In this document: piece by piece, positions 43,877 to 55,857 of the stretch
Position numbering within the stretch: position 1 is the first letter of the stretch
How the letters are laid out: every line of letters starts with the position of its first letter
NCBI GenBank assembly: GCA_002335605.1
Contig: BEDY01000001.1
Coordinates: forward strand, 2,108,001-2,172,000
Reading direction: 5' to 3'
Length of the DNA: 64,000 nt
Source: Prillingera fragicola
Taxonomy: Eukaryota > Basidiomycota > Tremellomycetes > Trichosporonales > Trichosporonaceae
The notes under the pieces: model-generated
What the model was told of the DNA's origin: nothing
What the model saw: only the letters and a program-made list of their open reading frames with translations
The model's database searches: none
Position numbers and translations under genes: made by a program

Positions 43877-46534
43877 ATGGCGACTTGTCGGGTCGTGAGG
43901 TACAGGGACGGGCACAGTGTGTGGGATGGACCACAATGGCCCAAATGTAGAAGTTCATTCACGTCCTCCTCCTCCTATACCTCTTTGTCTCCAGAACCAG
44001 GCTCTCGGCAGCTTCCCACTCTTATACGTTATAATCACACACTGCTTCTCTACCACCGCATACCGCGACGCACCTTATCGCCCACCCGCCGAGCTCGCAC
44101 CGCCAAGAACAAGCCATTGTCGAGAGCCAGCAGCAACGTGCGGCAGCAAAGCCTTGCGAGCCGATCTACGAGTCGTAGCAACAGCCTCGGATACCTCCCA
44201 CGCATCTCCGCAGTCATGCCGAGCATTAAAATGGATGAGGATGAGAAACGCACATCGAACGGCGTTAGCAGTAGTGACGATGTCTTCTCAGCCTCTGCTA
44301 TCTCTTCCGACGCGACCAAGATGATAAGCCCCAATAGCCTGACCGCGACAGCTGTGCCCGGACCTCGCTCACCAACCAAACGGAATCGCGCAGGAAGTCG
44401 GCCTCCTCCACCGCCTATCTTTGTACGCACAGCGACGGACCGTACCATTCGTCCGCGGCCCGCGGGTAACTCGCCCAGCAGCCCCACATCCCATATCATG
44501 GTCGTAACCGGAGATGAAGACGAGGAATTGCCGATGGAGGAGGGAGCCGACACCGAGGCAGGTGATAATCTCAGCGACTTGGTGGTGACACCAGATCGCT
44601 ATGCCTTCAACCTGGAACGTCCTACCACTCCTCGAGGCCAAAAGACCAACGGCGACTTGCTCACCACCCCAACCACCACCGCGGCCTTATCACCAGCCTG
44701 GCGCAGCATCGACTCTCCGTCAGATGGCAGCGCACATTCACCATACGCAACACCTTCGCGCTCTGGAAACCCACGTCCTCCAAGTTGGCACCGCAACTCT
44801 CTCGAGGTTCCAGGATTCATCCCGATGCCGAGCACACCAGAACGCAGTGAGCGGCGGTTTGACCCGACACCGCACCACGGGTTGCATGCCCGCAACCTCT
44901 CGGCCTACTTTCCTCAACCTGGAGTGCCTCGCGCACCACCCAGTCCGTCAAACGATGGTCCGGCGGGCGAGAGCATGATTCCGGATGGCGACAAGACGTC
45001 GTTTGGAGGAACGAGTGAATGGGAGAAGGGCGGTGACGGGACAGAGGCGGAGCCTCGGCGCAAGCGTCGTGGGCACCACGTAGGTTTTTACGGCTCCATC
45101 GCAGCTGACATGCAGCACAAGCACTCGCTCTCGCACAACTTTTTCTCCTTTCTCGACCCGACACAGACCAACCCGGCGCTCGCGCCGCCAGCAAACATCA
45201 CACATGGCGACGACACACCTCACCAAGTGCCTATTCCGTTCCCGCAGCAGCAGACTAGCTCTCTTTCACCCCTGCCGCCGAGCAAGAGCGACCCGCATAT
45301 TCAGCTCAACGGCTCACTTGCACTCATCGAGTTTTTGCTCGGGGCGGGGCTGTGGGTCAACGGACAGATCAGCGGGTGGAGGTGTCTAGCTGCGACTGGC
45401 TATTTGGTCGTGTTTGACGCCATCGGGCTGTGCGTCAATCTCCTTGCTACAAAGGACAGGGAAGGAGCAAGGGGGACGGGCCTGAGGCGGCCATACGGGT
45501 GAGTCGCGGACACACAAACAAGGCTGACATACAGGTCATCGCGCTACACATCGCTTCTTTGCTTTGCACAGGCAGTGTTCCTTGTCTTTGCGTCAACCTA
45601 CATTGCCAAGGAGGCTGTGGAGCACGTCATTCTCGGTCAAGGCGCACACGATCACGGAGGCGGTCATGGTCACGGTCACGGCGACCATGGGCATGGGAAT
45701 GAGAAGCCATTCCCGTACTTGTTGTTATCCCTGGCGGCTATCGCGGCTACAATCTCTGGCGCGCTGCTGGACAACCACAGCAGGCTCGTGGACGCCACTG
45801 GACCACTCCTTCTCCCAGCATGGTATCTGGCTCTGCCCTTTGTGGGCTCGAACAAGACACTTTCGAACCCGTACACAGTCACCGTCGCGGGCACAGCCGC
45901 AGTGCTGTTCATCGGCTCCTTCGTCGTCCCAGCGTAAGTCTTTGCATCCCCAACACAGCTAACGCCCAGCTCCTCACTCACCAACCTCGACTCCACGGCC
46001 TCCCTCGCTCTGGCCCTCCTCACTGGCTGCCTCGCCTTCCCTCCCACCAAAATCTTTGCACACGTGCTACTCCAAACAGCGCCACCGGCCGCGTCATCCC
46101 AGATGAAGTCTCTGCGTCGCGCCCTTCGCGACGTAGGAGATGACCGTCGCGTACTCGGTCTCGGCACACTGCGCTGCTGGGCGATCAACGCGGGTAAAGT
46201 TGTCGATGACGCTGGAGGACCCCCCTCTGCGCCGGGTTCGAGGCGCGGTAGCGTCCACACGCGTTCTCCTTCTACATTGGCCTTTACGCAGGGCAACGAC
46301 ATATCGACCCTCACGCAGGCGGCGTTTGCAAAGAACGCGCAGCATCAGCAGCAGAACCACGCTGTTCCGCTTGTCGTCACGCTCGTGGTGCATGTGCACC
46401 CCGACTCGAGCGAGCGGGATGTCTTGGACGTCACGAGGAGTTCGTGGAGCAAGCTCAGCCAGGCTGTTGCTACGCCTGGTGGGGGCAGTGAGGTCACCGT
46501 GCAGGTCAGGCGAGGCTGGGATGGTGCCGAGTGA
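43877..46534 (+). CDS. ZRG17: Zrg17-like cation diffusion facilitator family zinc transporter
   Basis: Exons 43877-45498, 45535-45933 and 45970-46534 encode up to 861 residues. The first 400 or so are disordered, with SP/TP sites (PGPRSPTKRN). Then HSLSHNFFSFLDP, membrane segments SLALIEFLLGAGLWV, GYLVVFDAIGLCVNLLA, AVFLVFASTYIAKEAVEHV, a His-rich loop (GGGHGHGHGDHGHGN), more membrane segments and a cytosolic C-terminal domain (VPLVVTLVVHVHPDSSERD). The absence of the full HxxxD metal pair in TM2 and the GYLVVFDAIG context suggest the Zrg17 type, which pairs with Msc2/Cis4 to bring zinc into the ER/Golgi. The ATG at 44216 (113 codons in) is a good alternative start, since 43877-44215 has leader-like pyrimidine tracts. 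Confidence 0.78.
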
Positions 46535-46927
46535 GCTTGGAGGCGGTACTGGGCAGATAGATCTATAGTAGATGCACACATTGGTGCTCCATGGTCGTTG
46601 CGTGAGCACAGTGAAGCTGCCACATGGATGTAGCGTGATCGTCAGCGGCGGTGGCGCGTAATAAACGGGATCAAATACCAGGGTGGCGGGGAGTGCATGG
46701 ACCGTGCCAGCCAGCCATGACAGAGGCCGCATCCATAACCCCCTCATTTCCATCCATCATCGTCCGTCTTGTTCTTCCACTCTTGCTACTACACTCGCTC
46801 CCTCTGCCTCTGACTGTAGCTAGTACTCGCCGCTGCAGCCTACACACTCGGCAACTCTCGTCCCTTGCCCTCGCTTCGTGCTGCACCCTCGCCACCACCA
46901 CACGCGTCCATCCTCGCGTGACCAACA
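46535..46927. other. Intergenic, RAD6 promoter region
   Basis: 393 bp between the Zrg17-like gene and the RAD6 start codon; pyrimidine-rich sequence at 46750-46920 fits a 5' leader. Nothing else recognised. Confidence 0.55.
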
Positions 46928-48134
46928 ATGGTAGGTCATCCCTCTCCGTCGTCGCGCCACCCAGCACAGCCAGGGAGCAGCGGCACGCGCCCCGCACTCC
47001 GTCAGCTGTACGCGCCCCGCACACTGTCCATTACAACAACGGCGTCGCGCAATACACGCGCAGAAGCTCCCCTAGTCACGAATCACCAGGATGACTAACA
47101 CCGCGCAGTCGACAGCAGCCAAACGCCGACTCATTCGCGACTTCAAGCGCCTCGCCTCAGAGGCACCCGAGGGTATCTCGGGGAGTCCTTGCCAGGATAA
47201 CATTATGGTGTGGAATGCGGTCATCTTTGGGCCTCGTGAGTCTGCCTGCCCCGAGGGAGATGAGTCCGGGGGCTGGACGGTGGTGGCACGGGGTTGGGGC
47301 TTGGGCTATCGTTGCTATGCCTGGTGCTTGTGATAGCGCACGGAATCCTGCGTGTTGTCTTCAGCGCGCAGCTGTGAGCTGCGTCGGCATGCTCTGCCTT
47401 GCCGCGCGTCCAAGCTCCGAGCAGATGGCCTGTCCCATGACCACCTTCCTTCCCTCCTTCTCCTCACCCGTGACAACACTAACACGCCCAGCGGACACAC
47501 CTTTCGAAGACGGATCCTTCCGCCTCACCCTGACATTCACGGACGCCTACCCGAACAAGCCGCCGACAGTGCGCTTTGTCTCGCGCATGTTCCACCCAAA
47601 CATTTACAACAATGGCGAGCTCTGTCTCGACATTCTCCAGAACCGCTGGTCACCCACCTATGATGTGGCTGCAATCTTGACCAGTGTGCAGAGTCTGTTG
47701 AATGACCCGAATCCGAGCAGGTGAGTGCAAAGCCCGAGGCGAGGAGCAGTATTGCTGGCGAGGGGACTAGCATCGAGGTCCTGAGGGTGGCGGACTCTTG
47801 TCCTCCCCTCGGCCTAAGCTCGCTGTTGGCTCTGCGGTCGAAGCGAGAATCTCACGAGAGAACACACCGTTTGCCACCAAGAACCAGCTCGCTTCGAACA
47901 TGCCTTCCTTGCCTCCCGATCTACCTCCGACACCACAACTAATGCCGCAGTCCCGCAAACGTCGAAGCCGCAACTCTCTTCAAAGACAACAAGCAAGAGT
48001 ACGAGCGCCGCGTTAAAGTGACAGTCGAGCAGTCCTGGGTCGACGACGAGGAGCTCCAGGCCCAAGCCGCCCGGGCGGCCGGCACAGGCGCAGAATCAGA
48101 GGCGCCAGCCGTCGCCGCCGCCGCCGCCGCGTAG
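46928..48134 (+). CDS. RAD6: Rad6/Ubc2 ubiquitin-conjugating enzyme E2
   Basis: Exons 46928-46930 (ATG only), 47109-47235, 47492-47720 and 47951-48134 encode 180 residues. The first exon is just the start codon; a 178-nt intron with a GTAGGT donor and CTAAC branch joins it to [15 protein letters not shown], the classic Rad6 N-terminus. The UBC fold follows, with [33 protein letters not shown], and the catalytic Cys in [13 protein letters not shown]. Rad6 with Rad18 or Bre1 ubiquitinates PCNA and histone H2B, and with Ubr1 serves N-degron decay. The tail differs from animal Rad6: about 30 extra residues, first acidic (DDEEL) then Ala-rich (AVAAAAAA). Introns of 178-256 nt are longer than usual here. 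Confidence 0.95.
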
Positions 48135-48587
48135 TCGGTCAAGGCTCAACGCGCCCCGGTCTAGAACATACGAGCCTCGCAGCTGCGGCTCACCCCCTTT
48201 CCTGCCGACCTACGGCACTCATCTCCTTCCAACTCCTGTACCACTACGGTCCCTTTGGGCAACTGCATCCGTCCATGTCATGCATCTAGTCGTCACGCAC
48301 GTGCAGCTGAGTTGTGCTGAATTCTGACATGTACCGAGTCGCCGACGAGCAGGGAGTCTGAGCGACGATATCGTACCAGAAGGCGCTCGCCGTTCAACTG
48401 AACAGGGATCGGGTTGGAGTTCATTACCTCCATCACCAAGCATAGAGCTGGCGTCAATGGCTGATCCTGGACGAGCAACTCCTGGGCCGTCTACAGATCT
48501 GGTACCAGAGCAAACAACCTCGCTCACGGTTACAGGTCCCAACGATGCAAAATATACATACACAATGAAAAATAACCTATAGCTACA
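48135..48587. other. Intergenic between convergent RAD6 and an unrecognised gene
   Basis: 453 bp of 3' flank. A 114-codon minus-strand frame (48219-48563) has no recognisable product. Confidence 0.55.
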
Positions 48588-50181
48588 CTAAGTAACGACG
48601 AGCACCTCCCCGCGCGGTCCCACCAGCGCCAGGCGCGCACGCTCAAACACCCTCACGCCCCCGCCACCGACCTCCAACCAATGCAGCCATGTCCTCAGAT
48701 TCAGCGCGTGCTTGGCATCGACATAGATACGCATATGATCGCCGCTCTCGGACCGGACGGGCGGCATGGCTTGGTCCTGCGACGGGGTCGCGTTTTTTGG
48801 CAGGTTTGTGTGGCTCTCCAGTGGCCTAGCCGGGGGGAGGGCTAGGTATGGATCCGGTTTGGGGCCTGATACCGCGAGGTGTAGCGGGCCGTATGTCCTG
48901 TGCGGATCGCGATAGAGTTGGTCAAACGACGCGAGGAAAGCTTTGAGGAGCGCAGGTGTCCAGCGGAGAGGAACCGGGCGTGGCTGTTTCTCTTCTGCTG
49001 GGGGTGGTGGCACATCCGTGTCGAGTGTGAGTTCGCCGCGGGATGGCCACGGTTTAGCGCCTGCGTTAACGATGACGTCTCCGAGTCCTGGTACGATCAC
49101 TGGGCCATGGATGGGAATAAGCCAGTGCACGCGCGTGCGGGCTGTGGCGCAGTAGTGGCTAATGTCTGGATGGAAGCAGTGGGGGATCTTTTGATAGTTG
49201 CGCGGAGTGCGGAAGGGATCGGCATAGATTGGCGGAGGGGTTGTGGAGATCGTGTTGCGGCGCGGAAGGGAGGGATAGACATGTCGAGGGAATTGGTCCC
49301 AGTGGTGCCCGTAGGCTTGGTCGGCGTCGATGAGGTTGCGCCACCATGCTCGCCGCAATGTGTGGTCCAGAGGGGGAGTTTCGGCGGGTGGGGTTGAGGA
49401 AGGTATAGCAAGGCCTCCTGAGGAGGGTGGGGCGGGCAATGCTGTCGTGCGAGGTGGGTCGGGACAGTGAGGCTGTGGTGTCGCTGGGTGGACAGCGACG
49501 ATGGGATCAGGGCGCGCCTTGCCCTTGCCCTTCCGGTCGGCATGAGTGACCTGGTTTGGAGGGAGGAGAGATGCCAAAGACGCGTCCTGCCACGCCAGCT
49601 CAAAGTCGAGCATGAAATCCTGTGCAGAATCAAGATCAAGCTCGCCAAATTCTGAAGGCGACCAGGGGAGAAGCTCGTCGCCGAGTTTCGGTGCTTGGTG
49701 AGGCTCCTCCAACGGTGGCAGTGCAGGCAGTCGCCACGAGAGCGGAGGCAGGATACGTGGGCGGTAGGCGTTGCGATAAGTCGCGAGGTTGCCTGCAGGT
49801 CAGCAATTGCACGTGTGAACCGAGACACTCACACGAACAAGGATACGCCAGTCCGGCCGTCCTCCACACTGTAGCTGAGCCGCTCTCCGCTGCTGCCGAA
49901 CACTTGATCAAATGCTTGCGTTCTGGCTCTGCAACGTCCCACAGCCCACGCCTCGGAGCGAATGGCACGATAGACTGTTTGGATGCTTCGGCAACGTCAG
50001 ATACTACCTCGGCTCCTCGGATGTAAGCGCCATGCAGCTCAGTGTCATCCGGCTGGCCAACATGAGCGAGGCTGATACCAAAGTTGGCTGGGAGCGGGGC
50101 GCTTGACAGCGACGAGCCGGTGTAAGATGGCTCTTGGTGGTGCTGATGATCCGCTGCGCGTCCTCGCCCCGTTTGAGGCAT
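48588..50181 (-). CDS. Unrecognised conserved-looking protein
   Basis: Exons 50181-49833 and 49792-48588 encode 517 residues. I do not recognise the family. The splice (40-nt intron, TGCTGAC branch) creates NLATYRNAYRPRILPPLSWR, a compact basic/aromatic segment that looks conserved, followed by an acidic helix (DLDSAQDFMLDFELAWQD), a Pro-rich linker with a KGKGKARP basic patch, and a C-terminal domain (RRAWWRNLIDADQAYGHHW, VHWLIPIHGPVIVPG, RIYVDAKHALNLRTWLHWL). No membrane segment or signal is visible. It shares a 229-bp divergent promoter with SCC3. Confidence 0.7.
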
Positions 50182-50410
50182 GAGCGGGAGTGTGCGCGCT
50201 CGCTGGTCAGCAGAGCAGTGAGCACGGCAGCGAGTGGGGTGAGGATGAATTGTTGACAACTAGAGGAATTAGGAGGATGTCCCTGTGATCATGATGAGTA
50301 TTACGTAACATTCGGCGCGTCTCGTCGCGTCCAGTCAGCTACACTACTCGTCCCCTGATTGTTATTGCTTCCTCCATCCCCTTTGCTTTCTTGCTCTCCA
50401 TCCATCGATC

Positions 50411-53400
50411 ATGTCGGCATCACCGCCACCAAACGACGAACCAAGGAGGGGAGTACGCTCCCGCAAGCAAGTAGAACGCTTTGCTCCACCAACAGGTAAC
50501 TGCCCTTTCGCCAGTGGCAACTGGTATTGTTATTGTGACACGGGCTAATCCCACCAGCCGTAGCAGGCAAGAAACGCGTCGCACATGACAGCGACAGTGA
50601 AGCAGTATGTGTAGGACTCACAGCTCAAGCTCACACTCAGTCGGACGTCTCAAGTGACAATGACCGCCCAGCTGCTCGCAAGCGCAAGGCGAACGGGGGA
50701 CGGAAGCCTGCGGCGCCGCGTTTGCGAAAGCCCAAGGCCAACGGCATTGCGGAGCCAGTAGAGCCACCCGAGGGATTCAAGACTGACTCGACGCTCTTCA
50801 GTGAGTGCTACCACGTAAGGCCTGCATTGACGTTCCAGATGCCTTGCTGTCGCCAGATGTCGCACTTGAGCAGATCACGGACGACTGGATTGACACCTAC
50901 CGTTCATCCAAGGGCAAGCCTGCCGCCGAGAAGGCAGCGGTCCAGGAGCTTGTGCTTTTCTTTATTCGCGCGTGTGGCCTCAGCGCAGACGTGGATGAGG
51001 ACGAGTCAATGGACCAGGATGGTGTGGGAGACACGATTGAGCGCATCCAGGATGAGAGCGTAAAGGTGGGTACGCCGCCAAAGCGGTTGCTGACATCCAG
51101 ACCAATGCCGCGACCTACCCTCTAATTTCGCGTGTCAAGGCTGTACGCCCGTTCAAGAACAATCTCCAAAACTTTGTCCAGCAGCTGGTGGAGAAGCTCG
51201 CGTTTAGCTCGCTCCTCTACGAAGACTCGGATGACACCGAGCACTCGCTGCCGATCATGCCCCTGATCCTGGCATGGCTCGGCTCAATGGCCAGTTCGCC
51301 TCTGCGACCCATTCGGCACACGGCAACGTTTATCGCTCTCCAGATCAATTCGGCACTATGCGACCGCGCGTTCAACACAAGCAGTACTCTTAGCATTGTC
51401 CAGCGCCAGCGCGAGGCCGAGGTTAAGAAGGGGGGTTCGAGTGCTGCGGCGAAGCGCCGCCTCAAGGAGGCTGAGGAGAAGGTCAAGCGCGAGCATACTC
51501 GAAAGCAGCGCCTCGAGGTGTACATGCAGGAGATCTTTGACGTGTAAGTTGGACGACCGAGATACGAGCGGTGCTGATGGTCAGAATCTTTGTCCACCGC
51601 GTGCGTGACGCCGATCCCGCAATTCGCACAGACTGTTTGCGTGCACTTGGCGTTTGGGTCAAGACGTTCCCCGAAAAGTATGTGCACCTGACTTTCCTCA
51701 ACTACTTTATCCGTGGATCCAACGACCCCGAAGGAAGCGCACGTCTCGAGACGGTCAAGGCACTCTCTGGGCTGTACTCGAGTGAGGCGTCGGCCAACAA
51801 CGCCGGCTCGTTTACGCTCCGTCTCGCCCCGCGTCTCATCCAGATGGCCGCCATCGATGTGGAATCTGCCGTCCGCGTCAAGGCGATTGACGTCATTACC
51901 CTTATCGACAAAACAGGCGTTTTGCAGGATGAGGACGAAGAGCTGCGTGACAAGGTGGCGCGCCTCATCTTCGACGAGGAGCCTAGGATTCGCCGCGCCG
52001 CCGCTGCGTTTGTCAAGGGATTGTGGGAGGAGCGTTCCGAGAATCTCAAGAGCGAGTTTGAGGCTCTCCGTGCTGGCAAGAAGAAGCGCGCCGCGAGTGT
52101 CAAGGCGCCCGAAATGGAGCGCCGCTTTGGCTGGAAGGCTCTTGCATCCCTGCTGGTTCAGACTGCCCAGGCGCTGAGCGAGGAGACTGACGACGCCAGC
52201 ACATCCAAGACGCTTGCCATTGTCGCCGCGACTACCAGCGACTCGGAAGTCACTACTCGGGCGTCTGCCGCTGCTGATGCCCTCTGGCCTCACAGTGAGA
52301 ACCTCCAGAACTGGCACGCACTCGTGGACTACTTGTTGCTAGACCACTCTTCCCACGAGGAGGACATGTGGCTCCTGACCGACGAGGAGGAGGACTTCAT
52401 GCTCGAGATGCTCATCGCATGCATCAAGCACGAGGACAAGGACGAGGATGAGGACAAGAAGACCCAGGAGCTCGTGAAGGTTCTTCCTCGTCTGTTCACC
52501 AAGCACCAGGCTGAGGTCCGCCGCATCGTGTGCATCCTTGCCATCCCCGAACACATGAACCTCGCTCTCTACCCATCCATGCGCAAGACAACCGCGTACG
52601 AGGCACTCTGGGACGACGTCACCAAGCAGTTCCTGCAACACACGGACGCGTCTGTGCTAGCTACCGCCAACCGCACCATCAACACGCTCAACGGCAACGA
52701 GACCATGGCCAACACCAACGCGACGAAGCTCGCCGAGCTTGAGGAGGCCCTGTTTGCCTCGCTTCGGGATGCTGTCGGTGGTGCCGAGGTTGCCGGTATG
52801 TCTATCAGTGACGACCAGCTGGCGGCCCTAGAGGCTATCGCACTGCGTATCAGCTTGCTAGCTCGGAGCAGGGATATCACCGTCCCTATGGAGGACGAGG
52901 AGGGTGGCCAGAGCAGCGGCTGGTCTATTATGTACGCTCTCGCCGCGCGAGGTGGACTTGGCTTCAAGGCTGAGGAGAAGCTGGTTGAGCTGGCAATGCG
53001 CGTCGTGTCGCTCCACCTCACCTGGTTGTTCAAGAATTTCAGCGAGGAGGACGCTGCCAGCGAGGAAAAGGTCGCCAAACTCGAAGAGCGTCGCGACGAG
53101 GCCGTCAAAGTGTACGAGGGCTTTGGCGTCAACAATACTGGAAACCCTACTCTCTCTGTCAGGCGGCAGGCATTCATGGCATATCTCCACTTGCATCTTC
53201 TCTTTAACAAGCGCAGCGAGAAACCAGCGCCAGCCGCCAAGGCTGCCTCACTCGACATGGCCATGGACAAGCAACACCGTCTGGGTGGTGCCTTCTCGGC
53301 GACGGTGGACTGGTACGCCTCTGAGATCGACGACCAGGACGAGGATGAGGACCAGGAGAGCGTTGAGAACCTGCAGCGTGAGCTCATCCTTATCCAACTG

Positions 53401-54405
53401 GTCTCTGTGTTTGTCGGTGCCATCCGTGCCCGCGTCGTCGAGATTGACCAGGCCAAGGAGGCGCTTGCTCATTACGGCCGCTTTGGCCCCACCTACGACG
53501 CGGTCGTCAAGACGCTGGCCGACATTCTCCGCGATGAGGCCATCTACAACAACAACGCCACCATTGTACAGGCTGTCGCGAGCGAGGCTCTACAAAACTC
53601 GTTCCAGATATTCCTCGAGTCGGACGACGACGAGCCTGACACGACTATTGCACTGGCCCGTGTACTTGCCAGCTCGTTTATCGTTTCTGGCACACACTTT
53701 GCTGTGCTCAGGACAATGAACCCCAACGACGTGTACGACGTGCACACTGCTGGTGTCGACTTTGTTCTGAAGCTGCTTGGTGTCAACGCCAGGCAACAGC
53801 CGAACGGCAAGGAGGCAAAGGCACGCCTGGCGACCAAGCGCAGCAAGCTGCTCACCTTCTTCCGTCCTCTCTCGCTACTGCTTGGGCCTATCACCAGTCG
53901 TGACGCGCTGCGCATCAGGACACATCTCGAGCAGGGCATAGACGCCTCTGGCGCTGGTGCCGCTATTCGCGCCTCAGCCCCGTACAAGACTTACGAGAAA
54001 CGCCTTGTTGGTATTGCCAGCAAGGACTCTGCCCTCAAGGTCAAGGCCTCTGCACCTCGCAAGAGCAAGAGCATTGCCGTCATCGAGGAGGAGGACGAGG
54101 AGGGAGACGACGAGCCCACACCCACAGCCGAGGCCAACGGCCACTCTGAACCTGAAGCCGACGAGCCTGAACCTGAAGCCGAAGATGAGCCGGAAGCCGA
54201 GGACGAGCCTGCACCACCCTCACCGAACGGGACACCTGCGTCCAAGCGTGCGCTCGACTCTGACGACCTGCCGGACCTCGACCTGGGACTGGACATGGAC
54301 ATGGGCGCCGAGATTGATCTGGCGTTTGACGACCTGCCCGGAAGGGACCGGAGCGTTAGTGTTGAGCCACATGCGAAGCGTCGCAAGACGGTCAAGCGGT
54401 ATTAG
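50411..54405 (+). CDS. SCC3: Cohesin subunit Scc3 (SA/STAG, Irr1/Psc3)
   Basis: Exons 50411-50495, 50558-50604, 50641-50800, 50839-51065, 51101-51543 and 51585-54405 encode 1260 residues. After a basic N-terminus (KRKANGGRKPAAPRLRK) comes the STAG domain, with LFNALLSPDVALEQITDDW, FFIRACGLSADVDED and FVQQLVEKLAFSSLLYEDSDD...RPIRHTATFIALQ (about 100-260), and the stromalin conservative domain IFVHRVRDADPAIRTDCLRALG (about 320-345), then HEAT-like helices. Scc3 binds Scc1 and DNA in the cohesin ring. The C-terminal 90 residues alternate Pro and Glu (EPEAEDEPEAEDEP) and end in a basic KRRKTVKRY. The large last exon and small first ones match neighbouring gene style. Confidence 0.95.
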
Positions 54406-55857
54406 ATGGCTTTCCAGGCTGGTGACTGGAAGGGAGGAAGGAGGTATCAGCTGGGTGTACGTTTTTCGGATTTGGTGTACAATAAGTGGTGCTATGCACT
54501 AGTACTGGACATTGCGGAGGAGGCTGGTGCCATGGCAGCTGGTCAGGCGTGGTGCTGACTGATGGGCCGAGTGACGGCGGCGTGACTTGTAACGAGCTCG
54601 GAGTGACGAGCTGCGGCTGGTCGCTAGCAAGTAGAGGCTGCTGTGGATGGAGAGTAGTGATGGCGGACCAAGTATCACGCAGCATTTTGGTCTTCTGAGA
54701 GTCACTTGGGGTCGCTGGACGAGACTGACCGAGACGGCTGCGCTTGTCACTCCTCCCAGTCCAGGGCCAGAGTTGATGGCATGGAGGATATCGCCTCGCC
54801 ACTGGAGTGAATCAACAATCAACCGTGAGTGTCAAAATTAATTCAGCGCATGAAGTGATCAGTGAACTAGTGAAGATCAACGAGGGCAGAGATGAGTGAG
54901 ATAAGGGCTGCGGTGTGTATGTGCAGTGTGCCGGACAGCGCCTATCAGTCCACCACTACGGCCTGCGTTGGCGCCACCCCCACGCGCATTGACAACAGGC
55001 AGGCCGTTGTACGATTGCCATGTTTGCCACGCTTGTCATCGAGCAAGCCACCTCCCTCGTTGCTTGCACTGTTTCATCGGCCGACATCGTTGCGTCATCC
55101 ATGGGACAGACACTGTCCAGGATGTTCATGTTCGCACGACAGCCTGCGTGACTGGCACGCTTTCAACTTATAATGTTGGCAGCCACCGAGTGTGCGAGTT
55201 GCGAGTAACGCTGCTCATCACACCATCAGGAGATCAGGAGTCTTGTTAAGCTTGGTAGGAGGCGGGGTGTGCCGTGAGTAGATGTTCAGGAGTGCGGGGA
55301 GGTAGCGACATGGCTTTCGGCCACTTCGGCATGTGCCCTCCTTTTACAGTAGAAGCGAGTTCAAGTCTGCCTGTAAGGCTAGCTGAGTGAGACGCGTTAG
55401 CTGTTGCTGTTACAGTTTCCCCTGTGTCCCAGAGTTGGTTGGGTGCGTGCTACATGCTGCTACCTGCTGGCCAGCTGAGCTGCTGGTCTGCTGGAAACGG
55501 CTGGAGTGCTCGAGGCTGTGGGTTGTTTACAATGTGCGGTGATGCATCGTGGGGTGGGGTGAGTTGGTGCCTTTTTACCCTGACAGTGTCCTGACCTCCT
55601 CTGGGCAGTTTTGTACGGGCTGACTGCTGAAGGCTGCGGGAACCACTCATGCATGGCCTGCAACAGCGCAGAGGAGCAGCAGAACAGTGCCTTTACATAC
55701 GTGTACCTGCTGGAGGCGCAGAGGGCAGGGAGGGGGAGGATGGAGAGGGCAGGGAAGCGCGACTGATTTGTCAATAGACTGGCGGATGCTGCCCTTAATC
55801 GCACGAGGCCGAAGCTAGACAAACAACCAGCTCTGCACCGAGCCAGGCAGCCAGCCC
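54406..55857. other. Intergenic, 1.45 kb
   Basis: Between SCC3 and the RRxS-repeat gene, both on the plus strand. It contains only short unsupported frames (60-136 codons). No RNA gene or transposon fragment recognised. Confidence 0.6.

Noticed and set aside
51217..52317. 366-codon minus-strand frame
   Set aside because: Antisense to the SCC3 STAG/SCD region, which is clearly coding on the plus strand.
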